Shown in pieces: positions 12,863-13,227 of a DNA stretch of 13,227 nt. Location: positions 1 to 13,227 of the forward strand of contig QHPA01000131.1 of the NCBI GenBank assembly GCA_003218935.1. Direction: 5' to 3'. Positions within the stretch are counted from its first letter, which is position 1, and every line of letters begins with the position of its first letter. The position numbers were made by a program, and so were the translations under genes. The notes beneath the pieces are model-generated. The model was not told the DNA's origin, did not search any database, and worked only from the letters and a program-made list of their open reading frames with translations. This stretch comes from Verrucomicrobiota bacterium (GTDB lineage Bacteria > Verrucomicrobiota > Verrucomicrobiia > Limisphaerales > AV2).

Positions 12863-13227
12863 GTGCTCAAAACGCTGTCACTGATTGGTTACATCGGAAT
12901 GATTGGTGGCCTAGTTGGACTTCTGGCCATGCATGCTATTTTCTCGCCTTCTGCATGGGTCATCGCGATACAAGTCGTCGCCTTGTTGCTCGGGGTTTGG
13001 GCGCGAGTAACCTTTGGTCGCCGCAGTTATCATGTTGCCGCGAATCCGACCGAGGGCGGCCTGGTTACTTGGGGACCTTATCGCTACATTCGACATCCGA
13101 TCTACACGGCTATTTGCCTGGCGACCTTAGCCGGCGTCGGAGCGCACTGGTCGTTGAAAACGGGTGTTTGCGGAGGAGTTGTGGTTGGTAGCCTGGTGAT
13201 GCGGATATTCTGCGAGGAGCGCTTGCT
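12863..13227 (+). CDS. Isoprenylcysteine carboxyl methyltransferase-like membrane protein, 3'-partial
   Basis: From the GTG at 12863 the frame is open to the window end (121 codons plus two bases). It starts with two hydrophobic segments (IGYIGMIGGLVGLLAMHAIF and WVIAIQVVALLLGVWARV). It then has the motif GLVTWGPYRYIRHPIYTAIC, which is the diagnostic loop of the ICMT/phospholipid methyltransferase-like family. A further hydrophobic stretch (CGGVVVGSLVM) and RIFCEERLL near the edge fit the start of the C-terminal S-adenosylmethionine-binding part. Bacterial members are membrane enzymes that methylate varied lipid or small-molecule substrates; the substrate here is unknown. The start has no ribosome binding site and lies 21 bases after the GTT of element B; ATG 12899 is an alternative. 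A shadow frame (12856-13191) overlaps it. Confidence 0.82.
   Translation, partial: MLKTLSLIGYIGMIGGLVGLLAMHAIFSPSAWVIAIQVVALLLGVWARVTFGRRSYHVAANPTEGGLVTWGPYRYIRHPIYTAICLATLAGVGAHWSLKTGVCGGVVVGSLVMRIFCEERL

Noticed and set aside
12856..13191. 111-codon open frame at the right edge
   Set aside because: The overlapping frame from 12863 carries the GPYRYIRHP methyltransferase motif and membrane segments, so this one is a shadow.

Overview
The window looks like accessory chromosome of a GC-rich environmental Gram-negative bacterium. I favour the Verrucomicrobiota (Pedosphaera/Limisphaera-like). That rests on style only: a two-component propeller kinase with a NarL-type partner, an ABC-2 permease carrying two EExxGTxxLLxxTPL-type motifs, an HNH gene behind a small acidic partner, and many short lipoproteins. 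No rRNA, tRNA or taxonomic marker gene is present.

Layout. (1) 1-1443: 3' part of an ABC-2 transporter permease, interrupted by an in-frame TAA at 1105. (2) 1440-1914: a small acidic protein (frameshifted) and a truncated HNH endonuclease. (3) 1915-2157: a non-coding leader with two copies of a 17-bp repeat built on the palindrome GCACTAGTGC. (4) 2158-5046, plus strand: an intact hybrid histidine kinase (REC-PAS-PAS-HisKA-HATPase-REC), then a truncated receiver, an intact single-domain receiver and another truncated receiver. (5) 5141-9628, minus strand, convergent with the first system: a NarL/FixJ response regulator and its propeller sensor kinase. The kinase is split, and the H-box with its phospho-accepting histidine is absent at the break (about 6350-6362). 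(6) 9629-10169: no convincing gene; three copies of an AACGAACCGG palindromic repeat. (7) 10170-13227: six short genes, all on the plus strand. Most start a few bases after a 70-110 bp imperfect palindromic element and lack a ribosome binding site. At least three of these elements are clearly homologous to one another and a fourth has the same architecture.

The right-hand region reads as an array of gene cassettes separated by attC-like sites without a visible integrase, comparable to what are called CALINs (clusters of attC sites lacking integron integrases). The cassettes encode two lipoproteins, a small two-helix membrane protein, a secreted or anchored small protein, an unrecognised soluble protein and an isoprenylcysteine methyltransferase-like membrane enzyme. 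None has an obvious shared function, as is usual for cassette arrays.

The window carries many broken genes: one in-frame stop, three apparent +1 frameshifts, one internal deletion with frameshift, and three truncated genes. The +1 shifts can each be placed at a short same-base run, so sequencing or assembly error must be excluded. The truncations and the H-box loss cannot be explained that way and point to real decay.
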